Assembly (NCBI GenBank): GCA_019118645.1
Contig: DWYN01000028.1
Span: 1-64,000 of the forward strand
DNA length: 64,000 nt
Reading direction: 5' to 3'
Source: Candidatus Blautia excrementipullorum
GTDB taxonomy: Bacteria; Bacillota; Clostridia; Lachnospirales; Lachnospiraceae
Within the stretch, counting starts at the first letter, position 1. Each line of letters begins with the position of its first letter. The notes below the pieces were generated by a model. That model was not told the origin of the DNA. It worked only from the letters and a program-made list of their open reading frames with translations, and made no database searches. Made by a program: the position numbers and the translations under genes. Of the stretch, positions 51,356 through 60,727 are shown piece after piece.

Positions 51356-53251
51356 ATGTCCAATACAAGGTGGCTTATCCGAAGGCTGAAAGCCATGAGC
51401 ATACCGGAGGTGGCGTGGAGACTTCATCAGAAGCTGATTCAAAAAAAAGAAACCGCTTATTTTAAACCTCATAAAACCCCGGTAACAGAGAGGGTATTCA
51501 GCCATGAACTGGAAGAGCTGAGGCTAAATGCCGCTAAAATGCATTTAAACCTAAAAAACAAGGGGGTTTCGACGAAGACTGCTATTCCCCTTCTGGGCGG
51601 ATATGAATACGACAGCTATAAACAAAAGTGGAGCGCCGGATTCCAGACAGAACATGTGTGGCCGGATATCTTTTCCTATGATCTGGAATATAAACAGAGA
51701 GATGATATCGGCGATGCCAGAACAAACTGGGAATTAAACAGACATTTTCAATTTGCCATCCTTGCCAAAGATTACAGAGCCTCAGGAAATAAAATGTTTT
51801 TGGAGGAATTGGAAACTCTGTTTTCTGACTGGAACGAGAAAAATCCGTTCCTGTGGGGGATTTCGTGGACAAGCGCAATGGAAATCGCCATCCGGTGCAG
51901 CAACTGGTGCTATGCATATTGCTTCCTGGACGGAATGGAAGCCGCTGCAGAACTTCAGGATAAACTGAGGATTGGCATTATAAATATGGCGGATTATATT
52001 GCGAAACATTATTCAAGATATTCTTCCGCAAATAATCATCTGATTGTGGAGGCATATGCAGTTGGACAGACAGGCATACTCTGCAATTATGATGAATGGA
52101 TAAAAAAAGCGTCAGAGATACTTACGAAAGAGCTTCCCATTCAAAACTATGGGGATGGCGTCAACAGAGAATTATCCTTGCATTATCAGGCGTTTTATAT
52201 GGAAGCGATGGGGCTGTTCATGCGTCTCATGAAAAAAAACAATATGGAATGCCCTGATTTATGGCATACCATGCTTCAAAAAATGTGCTGTTATGTTGCG
52301 GACTGTATTGGAAACTATGGCGAAGTGATAGAATTTGGTGATAATGATGAAGGAAAAATTCTGGATCTTCAGGGCGGAGTGGATTATTACCCCTATGTAT
52401 TAGGGGTGTTCAGCTATCTTCTGCCCATGCGCTATACATCCGAAAAAAATATGCAGTGCGAAAATCTGAGATGGCTGTTCGGAAGCGGTGAAGCGGACGC
52501 GGCCTGCAAAAAAGCAGCCTATCATCCGCCGGAAAGCGCCTGCTACCGGGAAGGCGGAAATACAATTCTGAGAAGCGAAAACGGAAAGATACTGATCGGT
52601 ATTGATCATGCAGCTTTGGGATTCGGGAGTATTGCCGCGCATGGACACGCAGATGCGCTGAGTTTTCAGATGTATGCGGAGGGGCAGCCGATCTTTGTTG
52701 ATCCGGGCACTTTCATTTATCATTGTGATTTGAGGAGCAGAAATGAATTCAGAAGGACGGAAAATCATAATACGGTATGTGTCGGAGGACGTGATCAGTC
52801 AGAAATGCTGGGGCCATTTCTCTGGGGAAGGAAGGCGGAATGTAAACTGCTGGAATTTAGTGAAAATAATAGGGGAATTTCGCTGAAAGCCTGTCATAAT
52901 GGATATGGGCCAGTCATTCACACCCGTAAAATCTTATTTGATAAAAAAAATAAATTGGAAATTTCTGATACGATTTCTGAACAGGGGAAGGGCACGTTTA
53001 TTTTGGTTCTGGCGCCTGGTTCAGTGATCAGAGAAAATGGGCAGAACTTTTTCTCTGTGCAGTGCGGCTTAAAAACTTTTTCTATAAAGTTTCAGGGATC
53101 GGAGACTCCTGTCAGTATAGAAAAAATGTATTATTCCGGAAAATATGGGGAGCGGGAAAAAACACAAAAAATGAAAGTGAAATTTATGGAAAAACTTATC
53201 ACGACTATTATTTATGAGGGAAAAGTAATAAAGGACGGAGAGATGCTATGA
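51356..53251 (+). CDS. Heparinase II/III or alginate-lyase-like protein
   Basis: 631 residues. An N-terminal alpha/alpha toroid (residues about 90-350, WGISWTSAMEIAIRCSNWCYA, SANNHLIVEAYAVG with the catalytic-type Asn-His) precedes the heparinase II/III beta-sandwich (GFGSIAAHGHADALSFQMYAEGQPIFVDPGTF, NHNTVCVGGRDQS). No signal peptide, so it would be cytoplasmic as annotated, as often in polysaccharide loci. It probably trims or edits uronate polymer by beta-elimination. A substrate of polymannuronate type is inferred from the AlgD-like gene. Overlaps the next gene by 4 bp. Confidence 0.85.
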   Translation: MSNTRWLIRRLKAMSIPEVAWRLHQKLIQKKETAYFKPHKTPVTERVFSHELEELRLNAAKMHLNLKNKGVSTKTAIPLLGGYEYDSYKQKWSAGFQTEHVWPDIFSYDLEYKQRDDIGDARTNWELNRHFQFAILAKDYRASGNKMFLEELETLFSDWNEKNPFLWGISWTSAMEIAIRCSNWCYAYCFLDGMEAAAELQDKLRIGIINMADYIAKHYSRYSSANNHLIVEAYAVGQTGILCNYDEWIKKASEILTKELPIQNYGDGVNRELSLHYQAFYMEAMGLFMRLMKKNNMECPDLWHTMLQKMCCYVADCIGNYGEVIEFGDNDEGKILDLQGGVDYYPYVLGVFSYLLPMRYTSEKNMQCENLRWLFGSGEADAACKKAAYHPPESACYREGGNTILRSENGKILIGIDHAALGFGSIAAHGHADALSFQMYAEGQPIFVDPGTFIYHCDLRSRNEFRRTENHNTVCVGGRDQSEMLGPFLWGRKAECKLLEFSENNRGISLKACHNGYGPVIHTRKILFDKKNKLEISDTISEQGKGTFILVLAPGSVIRENGQNFFSVQCGLKTFSIKFQGSETPVSIEKMYYSGKYGEREKTQKMKVKFMEKLITTIIYEGKVIKDGEML

Positions 53252-54306
53252 AAACAATTCTGCTTATATCCAATGAAGTCTTTCATTACCGGCAAAAAGT
53301 ATACAATTACTTTTACCATAGATTCCGCCAGGATGGCTATGACTTCCGGGTTTTGAGCAATAAGTTTCAGGATGTGGGCTATAAATGTGAGTTTTCACGG
53401 TATGAGTACCCGATAAAATGCAGGATTTATATAAAAATGATCAGAGAGATAAGGCCGGATTATGTAATTGTTTTTCTGCATTTGAAGGACAGAATCATGC
53501 TGCCTGTTATCCGGTACTGCCGTCTGCACCATATACCTGTGATATTCTGGAATATAGGAATTAATGCCCAGACGCCAAATGCTGTGCTGAAGAACGCGCT
53601 GTTTCATCATATTCACAATCTGTGTGATGCGCTGATTACCTATACACCTGAGACAAGGAAATACTTCTCAAAAAAGAATCAGAAGAAGCTGTTTGTCGCA
53701 TATAATACTCTGAATTTGACAGATGTGAATAAGCAGGATTTTCCGTCTAAGGAAGAAATAAAAAGAAAGTATGGAATAAAAGAAGACAAAGTAATCCTTT
53801 ATATATCAAGGATGATGCCTTATAAAAAAGCGGATTTATTGATGAAATGTTTCGCAGATGCAGATAATGTGGCCGTTGTTATGGTAGGTCCGGGCTTTTC
53901 AGAAAAACAGAAAGCGATTGTGGCGGCTCATAAAAATTTATATTATCTGGGGGAAAAGTACGGCAGAGAAGCAGGCGAAATTTATAAAATAGGAGATATA
54001 TTCAGTACTCCCGGACATATAGGACTTGCAGTAACTGAAGCAATGTTCTGGGGACTTCCTATTGTACTATTAAAAGGAAGACATGCGCCGGAAGCGTATT
54101 ATATAAAAAATGGGATTACAGGATATTTTGCCGAAGACGAAGAAGAGTTCAAAACATATGTTCTTGATCTGCTGAATGAGGATGAAAGACGACAGCAAAT
54201 GTCCGCAGCGTCCTTAGAAGTCTATGATAAAGAAATAGATATAGAACGTATGTATCAGGGATTTAAAGATGCAGTTCACTATTGCCAAAAAAAGAAGAGC
54301 TCATAA
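53248..54306 (+). CDS. GT-B glycosyltransferase (GT1/GT4-like)
   Basis: 352 residues. MKTILLISNEVFHYRQKVYNYFY start; C-terminal sugar-nucleotide fold VILYISRMMPYKKADLLMKCFADADNVAVVMVG and LAVTEAMFWGLPIVLLKGRHAPEAYY with the conserved Glu. Translationally coupled to the lyase-like gene. Donor and acceptor unknown. Confidence 0.88.
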   Translation: MKTILLISNEVFHYRQKVYNYFYHRFRQDGYDFRVLSNKFQDVGYKCEFSRYEYPIKCRIYIKMIREIRPDYVIVFLHLKDRIMLPVIRYCRLHHIPVIFWNIGINAQTPNAVLKNALFHHIHNLCDALITYTPETRKYFSKKNQKKLFVAYNTLNLTDVNKQDFPSKEEIKRKYGIKEDKVILYISRMMPYKKADLLMKCFADADNVAVVMVGPGFSEKQKAIVAAHKNLYYLGEKYGREAGEIYKIGDIFSTPGHIGLAVTEAMFWGLPIVLLKGRHAPEAYYIKNGITGYFAEDEEEFKTYVLDLLNEDERRQQMSAASLEVYDKEIDIERMYQGFKDAVHYCQKKKSS

Positions 54307-54368
54307 AGAAGAAACGGATCTCAGCATGAATGACTGCAGGAATAGATTATTAGGAGCACAGGAGAAGA

Positions 54369-55142
54369 ATGTTATATTTTGTCATTCCATTAATGAGTAA
54401 AAAAGCTGCAAATGATTGGAATATGGTCTCTGAGTTGTTTAACAGAACATTGTGGAGCTGCTATAATCAGACGGACCCCGATTTCCGGATTATTGTAGCC
54501 TGCCATGATATTCCCAAATTAACAAAAAAGTATGATGGCCGTGTTGAATTTATTCAGGTTACTGAGGCAGAAGCGCCGATACCGAATACGCAGGAAGAAA
54601 AAATGGTAGATAAAGGGTATAAAACGCATATTCTGGCAATGCGCCTGCGCGAACTGGGAGGGGGATATGCAATGATGGTAGACGCTGATGATCTGGTCAG
54701 CTGTCATCTTGCCGAGTTTATCAATAGAAACCCAAATCAAAACGGATTTTATGTAAAAACAGGATATGTTTACTTTGTCGGTGATAATTATATGAAAGTA
54801 ATGCCGAAATTTTCCAGCGGTTCCGCCTGCATTGTAAATTATTCTGTGGAAGATTTGCCTTCTGATTATACTGGGGCCAGGACATCCAATAATGATAAAA
54901 ATATATGGATCATCAGAAAGCGGCATGGAGGCATAGTTCCTTTTTGTGCAAAAATGGGCAGGCCGCTGAAACCACTTCCATTTAAAGGAGCCGTATATGT
55001 GCTTGGCAGCGGAGATAATCATTCGCTGTATGGGAAAACTACGAAATACCAGACAAGGCGGAGAGAAATTATGGAAATGTTTAAAAGGAAACGTATTATA
55101 AAGGGAAAACTAAAAAAAGAATTTTCCATTGACTGGCTGTAA
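54369..55142 (+). CDS. GT-A-fold glycosyltransferase
   Basis: 257 residues. YFVIPLMSKKAANDWNMVSELFNRTLWSCYNQTDPDFRIIVACHD is a nucleotide-binding GT-A start. GGYAMMVDADDLVS carries the DxD-type metal motif, and VLGSGDNHSLYGKT closes the active site. It resembles the putative rhamnosyltransferase/family A group. Inverting or retaining cannot be told. Confidence 0.85.
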   Translation: MLYFVIPLMSKKAANDWNMVSELFNRTLWSCYNQTDPDFRIIVACHDIPKLTKKYDGRVEFIQVTEAEAPIPNTQEEKMVDKGYKTHILAMRLRELGGGYAMMVDADDLVSCHLAEFINRNPNQNGFYVKTGYVYFVGDNYMKVMPKFSSGSACIVNYSVEDLPSDYTGARTSNNDKNIWIIRKRHGGIVPFCAKMGRPLKPLPFKGAVYVLGSGDNHSLYGKTTKYQTRRREIMEMFKRKRIIKGKLKKEFSIDWL

Positions 55143-55237
55143 AAAGAATTTGTTTTGAAAGCTGTATGATCTGCCAGAACCGGGAAGAAAGGAGAAAATC
55201 CGATTATTTTCTGTATGATTGGAATATAAGAGCCAGA

Positions 55238-56374
55238 ATGAAAGTATTGCTGAGAGACACATTTTTGCCGGGAAATACCTATTCGTTAGAGCTGTGTAAA
55301 TGTTTAAAATCTTATGCAGATGTGGTTTTGCTGTGTAAAGAGGATGCCGGAAATATAGACGGCGGGATTAGATTTAAAAAAATAATTTATACGAAATCCT
55401 CTAATAAGTTTTTCTCACTTGTGAAATATATAAAAAGTATTTGCCGAGAAATCCATGAACTTCGAAAGGGAGAATATGACGTTTATCATATACAATCCTA
55501 TAAAAATTTATTAGTTGAGATTTTTATGTTTTATACGGCGAAAAAATACTGTAAAGCCGTAGTAACAACAGTCCACAATGTTCTTCCCCATGAGGTATCA
55601 AAATTAGACAGAAATCTGCATAAGCAATGGTATAAAATTTCAGATGCGCTGATCGTCCATAATGAAGCAACAAGAGAATGCCTTGTAAAGCTGTTTCCTT
55701 TCACGGAATCAAAAATTGCTGTTGTTCCTCACGGTGCCTATTCGAATCTGTATAATAATAATCAGACGGAATATACAGAGAGAGAGCCGAAAATTCATTT
55801 CCTTCTGTTTGGACAAATGCGCCCTTATAAAGGAATAGACATTTTAATACAGGCGATTCCTTATCTGAAGGAGGAAATCAGAAAAAAAATCCGTATAACA
55901 ATTGCGGGCAACCAGCTTCCGGGACAGGATCGAACAGATTATGCAGAAATGATCAGAAAGTATCATTCCGAGGACTGCATTGACTTTCAGAAGAGAAGAG
56001 TCCCTGATGAAGAATTGCCGGAACTTTTCGAAAAAGCAGATTTTTGCCTATTTCCATATAAAGAAATATATGGAAGCGGAGCTCTTTTAATGGCCTATAC
56101 TTATGATAAGCCGGTAATTGCAAGTAATGTCCCGGCATTTATAGAAGAAACAGATAATGGCAGGACAGGCATATTGTTCAGCAGCGGGAACCCGAAAGAA
56201 TTGGCAGAAGCCATAGAAAGAGCAGTTTCTATGAATAAAGAGGAGATTGCTTCATATAAGGCGGCTATCACGGAACTTGTTCAAAAAAAATATAATTGGT
56301 CGGTTTCCGCCCAAAAAACATTTGAAATATATGATAAGATCTTAAAAAAACATAACAGTTCATCCAAAGAATAA
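55238..56374 (+). CDS. Glycosyltransferase family 4
   Basis: 378 residues from ATG 55238 (MKVLLRDTFLPGNTYSLELCKCL), the usual GT4 start. The ORF-track start at 55166 adds 24 residues without family match, though neither has a strong ribosome binding site. HFLLFGQMRPYKGIDILIQAIPYL and YGSGALLMAYTYDKPVIASNVP form the donor site. Confidence 0.87.
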   Translation: MKVLLRDTFLPGNTYSLELCKCLKSYADVVLLCKEDAGNIDGGIRFKKIIYTKSSNKFFSLVKYIKSICREIHELRKGEYDVYHIQSYKNLLVEIFMFYTAKKYCKAVVTTVHNVLPHEVSKLDRNLHKQWYKISDALIVHNEATRECLVKLFPFTESKIAVVPHGAYSNLYNNNQTEYTEREPKIHFLLFGQMRPYKGIDILIQAIPYLKEEIRKKIRITIAGNQLPGQDRTDYAEMIRKYHSEDCIDFQKRRVPDEELPELFEKADFCLFPYKEIYGSGALLMAYTYDKPVIASNVPAFIEETDNGRTGILFSSGNPKELAEAIERAVSMNKEEIASYKAAITELVQKKYNWSVSAQKTFEIYDKILKKHNSSSKE

Positions 56375-56403
56375 GACAGAGAAAATTATCTGAAGGCGAA
56401 AAA

Positions 56404-57924
56404 ATGGGAAAGTTATTGCGTACAATTATTATAACGGGTGCGGCATTTGTCTTGAATTATCTTATTAATCTTGTGCTGACGCCATTTATTACAGATACAG
56501 TGGGAACAGAGGCGTACGGTTTTGTATCATTGGCAAAAAACTGTGCACAATATGCAACGATAATAACCGTTGCATTAAATTCTTTTGCCTCCAGATATAT
56601 TGCACTGGAATTTCATAACGGAAATCTTGCCCAGAGCAACGTATATTTCAGCTCTGTTTTCTGGGGCGATTTTGCCATAGGGTCAATTATTGTAGCAGCT
56701 GCTTTTGGGTTCATTGGTTTTCTGGAATACATATTTGTAGTTCCGGAAGCCATTTTGACAGACGTAAAAATTCTCTTCATTTTTGTTTTTATAAATTTTT
56801 GGATAACAACAGTTTTTACAGTATTCAGTTCTTCTGCATACATAAAAAACAAATTGGATATTTCCGGAATATTTAAAGGCCTTTCGTATGTGGCAGAAGC
56901 GATTGTTCTTCTGGCGCTGTATGCATTTCTGCCGGAAAAAATATTCTACGTTGGGATAGGACTGGTTGCGGCGGCGCTGGTTATTGCCCTGTCTAATATT
57001 TACATATCCCAAAAATATACGCCTGATCTGTCTATAAACAGAAAATGGTTTAAGAAAAGTGCGGTGCGGCGCTTAATACTGGATGGACTCTGGTCTTCCG
57101 CAAATTCTCTGGGAGACGTTCTGAACAGCGGCCTTGATCTTGCTGTGTGTAACCTGCTTCTGACGCCGACAGCTATGGGGCAGGTTGCAATTGCAAAGAC
57201 AATAGATAATATTTTTCATAGTTTATACCAGATGGTTTCACAGGCTTTTCAGCCGCTTTTTTTGAAAAGCTATGCTGTCAATAATAAAAACCAGCTGCTG
57301 TCAGAATTAAAGCTTTCTATGAAAATGTCAGGAATGTTGTCTAATATTGCTTTTGCAGGTTTTTTTGCTTTAGGTATGTCCTATTATCAGCTCTGGATTC
57401 CAAATCAGGATATTGGACTGATTTACGGATTGACGCTGGTGACAATTTCCGCCAGTATTGTTACTGGTCCCATGACTCCTTTATATTATATTTATACACT
57501 CACGGTCAAAAAAAAGATTCCGTGTATGGTGACTATTCTGGGAGGCTTTTTTAATGTAGCAGGAATGTTTATTCTTATCCGATATACGTCTATGGGAATT
57601 TACGCGGTTGTGTGGACTACCACAATTGTTATGGTAACAATCAATTTTGTGACGAATCCTCTGTATATGTCGCATGTATTAAAGATTCCCTGGAAGACTT
57701 TTTATCCAAGCCTATTCAGAAATATTTTTTCCTGCATAATTCTTACCTGCGTGTTCAGCGTCTTTGGGAAAATATATATGCCGCATTCATGGATGGGACT
57801 GATTGTGTGTGCGCTGCTGTACAGCGTTGCCGGGGCCTTCCTGCATTTTGCGGTGGTATATGATAATGAAGAAAAAAAGAAGCTTTATAATGCATTAAAA
57901 AACAGATTTATGAAAAAAAAGTGA
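56404..57924 (+). CDS. Oligosaccharide flippase (Wzx)
   Basis: 506 residues, about fourteen membrane segments, MATE/PST superfamily. The start RTIIITGAAFVLNYLINLVLTPFITDTVGTEAYGFVSLAKN is typical of polysaccharide exporters. It should flip the lipid-linked repeat unit for the Wzy-like polymerase at 41,060. Confidence 0.92.
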   Translation: MGKLLRTIIITGAAFVLNYLINLVLTPFITDTVGTEAYGFVSLAKNCAQYATIITVALNSFASRYIALEFHNGNLAQSNVYFSSVFWGDFAIGSIIVAAAFGFIGFLEYIFVVPEAILTDVKILFIFVFINFWITTVFTVFSSSAYIKNKLDISGIFKGLSYVAEAIVLLALYAFLPEKIFYVGIGLVAAALVIALSNIYISQKYTPDLSINRKWFKKSAVRRLILDGLWSSANSLGDVLNSGLDLAVCNLLLTPTAMGQVAIAKTIDNIFHSLYQMVSQAFQPLFLKSYAVNNKNQLLSELKLSMKMSGMLSNIAFAGFFALGMSYYQLWIPNQDIGLIYGLTLVTISASIVTGPMTPLYYIYTLTVKKKIPCMVTILGGFFNVAGMFILIRYTSMGIYAVVWTTTIVMVTINFVTNPLYMSHVLKIPWKTFYPSLFRNIFSCIILTCVFSVFGKIYMPHSWMGLIVCALLYSVAGAFLHFAVVYDNEEKKKLYNALKNRFMKKK

Positions 57925-57945
57925 CAATGTAGACGGAGTAAAATC

Positions 57946-59418
57946 ATGGTTAATGACAAACAATTTGTAATTGCAAAGAAAAAATACTTTGGGCAGGGTT
58001 TTCAGCATGTTACTCTGAATGACGGATTTGTTCTCAGCTGCCATCAGGATTTGCCGGTATATATTAACCTGAAATACCATATTCTCCTTTTGGGAAATGC
58101 CTGGAAAGTAACGGCGGGGACGCCGACTGAAGATCTGGAGAATCTGGCAGAACGATATAATACTTATATTCCGGACGAAGAGATAGACCTGATGGAGCAG
58201 AACTGGTGCGGCAGATATGTTTTAATTATCCAGGGAAGAGTATATCTTGACGCAGCCGGTCTGCTTGGAATTTTTTTCAGCAGTGAGGGAATTTCCAGCA
58301 GCATATTGATATTGGCGGATATTATGGGACTGCCGGAAAAAATATATCAGCCGTCTCCCGGAATGACCTGGCTTCCTGCTCCGCTGACTCAATACGAGGA
58401 GATTAAGCGGCTGCTGCCCGGACAGGTTTATAATTATACTGACGGAAGGCTGTATAAGAGGCAGCTGGTTGTCAGGAACATGCCGGAAAGTATGAATGAG
58501 TCTGAAAGAATCAAATACTTTGCAGAACTCTTTTCGCAGTCTCTGCGTAATATGGTGCGGACTGTTCCGGATAAAAAAATTTTAATCGCGCTTACAGGCG
58601 GCTATGATTCAAGAACTTTACTTGCACTGGCAGAGTATGCGGGAATAGAATTTGAGTGTTTCACCCTGGAACATGAAAATATATCGGATTCAGATACAGT
58701 GATACCTCGTAAATTATGTGATGAATTAAAGTACGGCTATACTTATATTCCCAGAGAAAAAAATCAATATTCTGAAAAGCTGGACAGGGCATATAAAATT
58801 CATACAGGCGGTTTAGCCAACGATGCGGATAAACTTTTTTACGCATATGGACAGTATCAGAAGCTCACAGAAAAATATGGCCCGTCAATACTGCTCCGAA
58901 GTTCCATATGGGAAATCGCAGCTTTTTACTTTCAAAAATTTATCGGCGATGAATTTGATCCAGAGAGCATTTATGGCAATTATAACGCGAAAGGGCTGGT
59001 AAAAAAATCTCTGGCGGATTATTTTATATGGTGCCGGGATAATCCCCAGGAAGGTCTGAATGCATGTAACCGGTTCTATTGGGAACAGCGCTGCGGAAGC
59101 TGGCTGTCAGCAATAGAACAGTCTTTTGACATACTTGAGGACTGTACTTCGCTGCAGCCCTTAAATTCAAGACTTTTGATTTCAGCACTGCTGGGTTTCC
59201 CGAAAGAAGAACGGATTGTAAAAGAGCATCAAGTAAAGATGATTGCATATGCATGTGATAAATTGAAAGATATTGAATTCGAAGGGAAAAAGAAGACGGA
59301 TTTCAAAGGCTCCATAATGAGACTGAAAAAATTATTTTGGAGACTGCACTCTATGGGAATGAAAAAGACCGTACAGGCATACATACATATTATAAAAATA
59401 CAAAAGGAGAAAAAATAA
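57946..59418 (+). CDS. Asparagine-synthetase-like amide ligase without glutaminase Cys
   Basis: 490 residues. The C-terminal half carries the PP-loop ATPase motif ILIALTGGYDSRTLLALAEYAG and asparagine-synthase-like helices. The N-terminal half resembles the Ntn-fold region but begins MVNDKQFV, so the Cys2 nucleophile needed to hydrolyse glutamine is absent. Likely forms an amide or ester using another donor. In this locus, amidation of a uronic acid (as WbpS-like enzymes do in O-antigens) is an attractive inference. Lasso-peptide cyclases share the fold, but no other lasso genes are here. Confidence 0.8.
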   Translation: MVNDKQFVIAKKKYFGQGFQHVTLNDGFVLSCHQDLPVYINLKYHILLLGNAWKVTAGTPTEDLENLAERYNTYIPDEEIDLMEQNWCGRYVLIIQGRVYLDAAGLLGIFFSSEGISSSILILADIMGLPEKIYQPSPGMTWLPAPLTQYEEIKRLLPGQVYNYTDGRLYKRQLVVRNMPESMNESERIKYFAELFSQSLRNMVRTVPDKKILIALTGGYDSRTLLALAEYAGIEFECFTLEHENISDSDTVIPRKLCDELKYGYTYIPREKNQYSEKLDRAYKIHTGGLANDADKLFYAYGQYQKLTEKYGPSILLRSSIWEIAAFYFQKFIGDEFDPESIYGNYNAKGLVKKSLADYFIWCRDNPQEGLNACNRFYWEQRCGSWLSAIEQSFDILEDCTSLQPLNSRLLISALLGFPKEERIVKEHQVKMIAYACDKLKDIEFEGKKKTDFKGSIMRLKKLFWRLHSMGMKKTVQAYIHIIKIQKEKK

Positions 59419-59440
59419 AGCTTTCTAAGCAAAGATTCAG

Positions 59441-59497
59441 AAGGTGTACTTTCTGTTGTGCATGAAGATGGAGAAGCAGAGAGTACACCTTTTGAAT
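59441..59497. terminator. Bidirectional terminator
   Basis: 15-bp stem AAGGTGTACTTTCTG / CAGAGAGTACACCTT with one G-U pair, between the convergent AsnB-like and nucleotidyltransferase genes. T-rich on the plus side. Confidence 0.75.
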
Positions 59498-60661
59498 TTA
59501 TTTTTTTCTTGTTGACCGAAAAAGTTCAATCTCTCTTTTTATGGTATCTTGTCTGTGCCGTATAACATAGAATACCCGGTATAGGTAAAAAAATGGCAAG
59601 AGCACCGGATATTTTTTCAGGACAGGGAAAAAATTTTTAAATTCTTCCCTGCTTACAAATATCCTTTTCCAGAAATATCGGAAATTATGCCAGCGTCCTT
59701 TTTCCGTCTGAATAGAAACCATATTTTTAAATCTGAAGAATTCGTTGGAGCCATATACGCCGGAAAGAAAAATATTTCGTTCCAATTCATTTAACTCGTT
59801 TTCAGCGATATCAGGTTTTTGAAGCGGATCGGAAAACCAGTACAGGCTCAAAGATTCCATCTTAACGCAGAAATCATAAATATCAAGTTTCTGAAGTTCT
59901 TTTTCAATGTATTCCCGATTTAAGATTTCCCGATATTTTTCTAAATAAATATAGATATCCATAACAGAACGGATTCCGCTGCCCATTCTGTTATAATGCT
60001 TTGCAAAATGTGCGATCTGGTAAATATAAAAATCATCCGGCGTAAGTTTATAAGCGCCTGGATTTTCCTCATCTGGAAGAGATCTATCCCATATATTGTC
60101 ATAGTATTCCTGTCTGTCATCTCCCACAAGAAGCAATTGACGATGGATTTCCACCGTCACAAAGGGTGGTTTAAAATATTCGTCATGATGAGGAAAGGTT
60201 TCTTCCTTTTTGAGGTATCCCAGACTTTGCATGATTGTCTGTACCTGAGATGTGTTTTCGGGATCGATTAAAATGTCAATATCCGCCATTTGACGGAATT
60301 CAAGCCGCGGATAGAGCAGCTTCATTTCATAGCCTTTCAGCGGCAGAAAGCGAATGCCTGCCGTATGGAGGGCCTGAAATACTTCTTTCCGGGCTTCTAT
60401 CTGGATCAGGCTTTGGGCCGTATTGGCATCCCGGCTTTTTTTCCATTTCTGATACAGCTCTGGGTTATCTTTAATGAATGGCTCAGCGCCATAAAAAGCC
60501 ATAGTCTCTACAGAATGCATTCTGGCCATATCAAATATAAGTTCCCACTTCAATTCTGACGGCAGGACGGGAGCTTCTTTTTCGTGCAGGACGGAAAACA
60601 GGAGCCTGACTAAATAGGAACCTGCCGCATCTAATTCTTCGAGATTTTTATAGTTGATCAT
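59498..60661 (-). CDS. Nucleotidyltransferase-fold protein (NTP_transf_5)
   Basis: 387 residues. The pol-beta-like core GIRFLPLKGYEMKLLYPRLEFRQMADIDILID, with the G-x-D-x-D-type metal motif in DIDILID, matches the NTP_transf_5 family (PF14907). GGAGGAG site before the ATG. These proteins occur in polysaccharide loci and RiPP clusters, and their substrates are unknown. Second gene of a two-gene minus-strand operon with the CapK-like gene. Confidence 0.85.
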   Translation of the reverse strand: MINYKNLEELDAAGSYLVRLLFSVLHEKEAPVLPSELKWELIFDMARMHSVETMAFYGAEPFIKDNPELYQKWKKSRDANTAQSLIQIEARKEVFQALHTAGIRFLPLKGYEMKLLYPRLEFRQMADIDILIDPENTSQVQTIMQSLGYLKKEETFPHHDEYFKPPFVTVEIHRQLLLVGDDRQEYYDNIWDRSLPDEENPGAYKLTPDDFYIYQIAHFAKHYNRMGSGIRSVMDIYIYLEKYREILNREYIEKELQKLDIYDFCVKMESLSLYWFSDPLQKPDIAENELNELERNIFLSGVYGSNEFFRFKNMVSIQTEKGRWHNFRYFWKRIFVSREEFKNFFPVLKKYPVLLPFFYLYRVFYVIRHRQDTIKREIELFRSTRKK

Positions 60662-60727
60662 TGGTTACTCCTCCGTAAAGATCTATCCGGAATATTATAA
60701 TCATCAAAAGCAAATTCAGAAGTCTTT

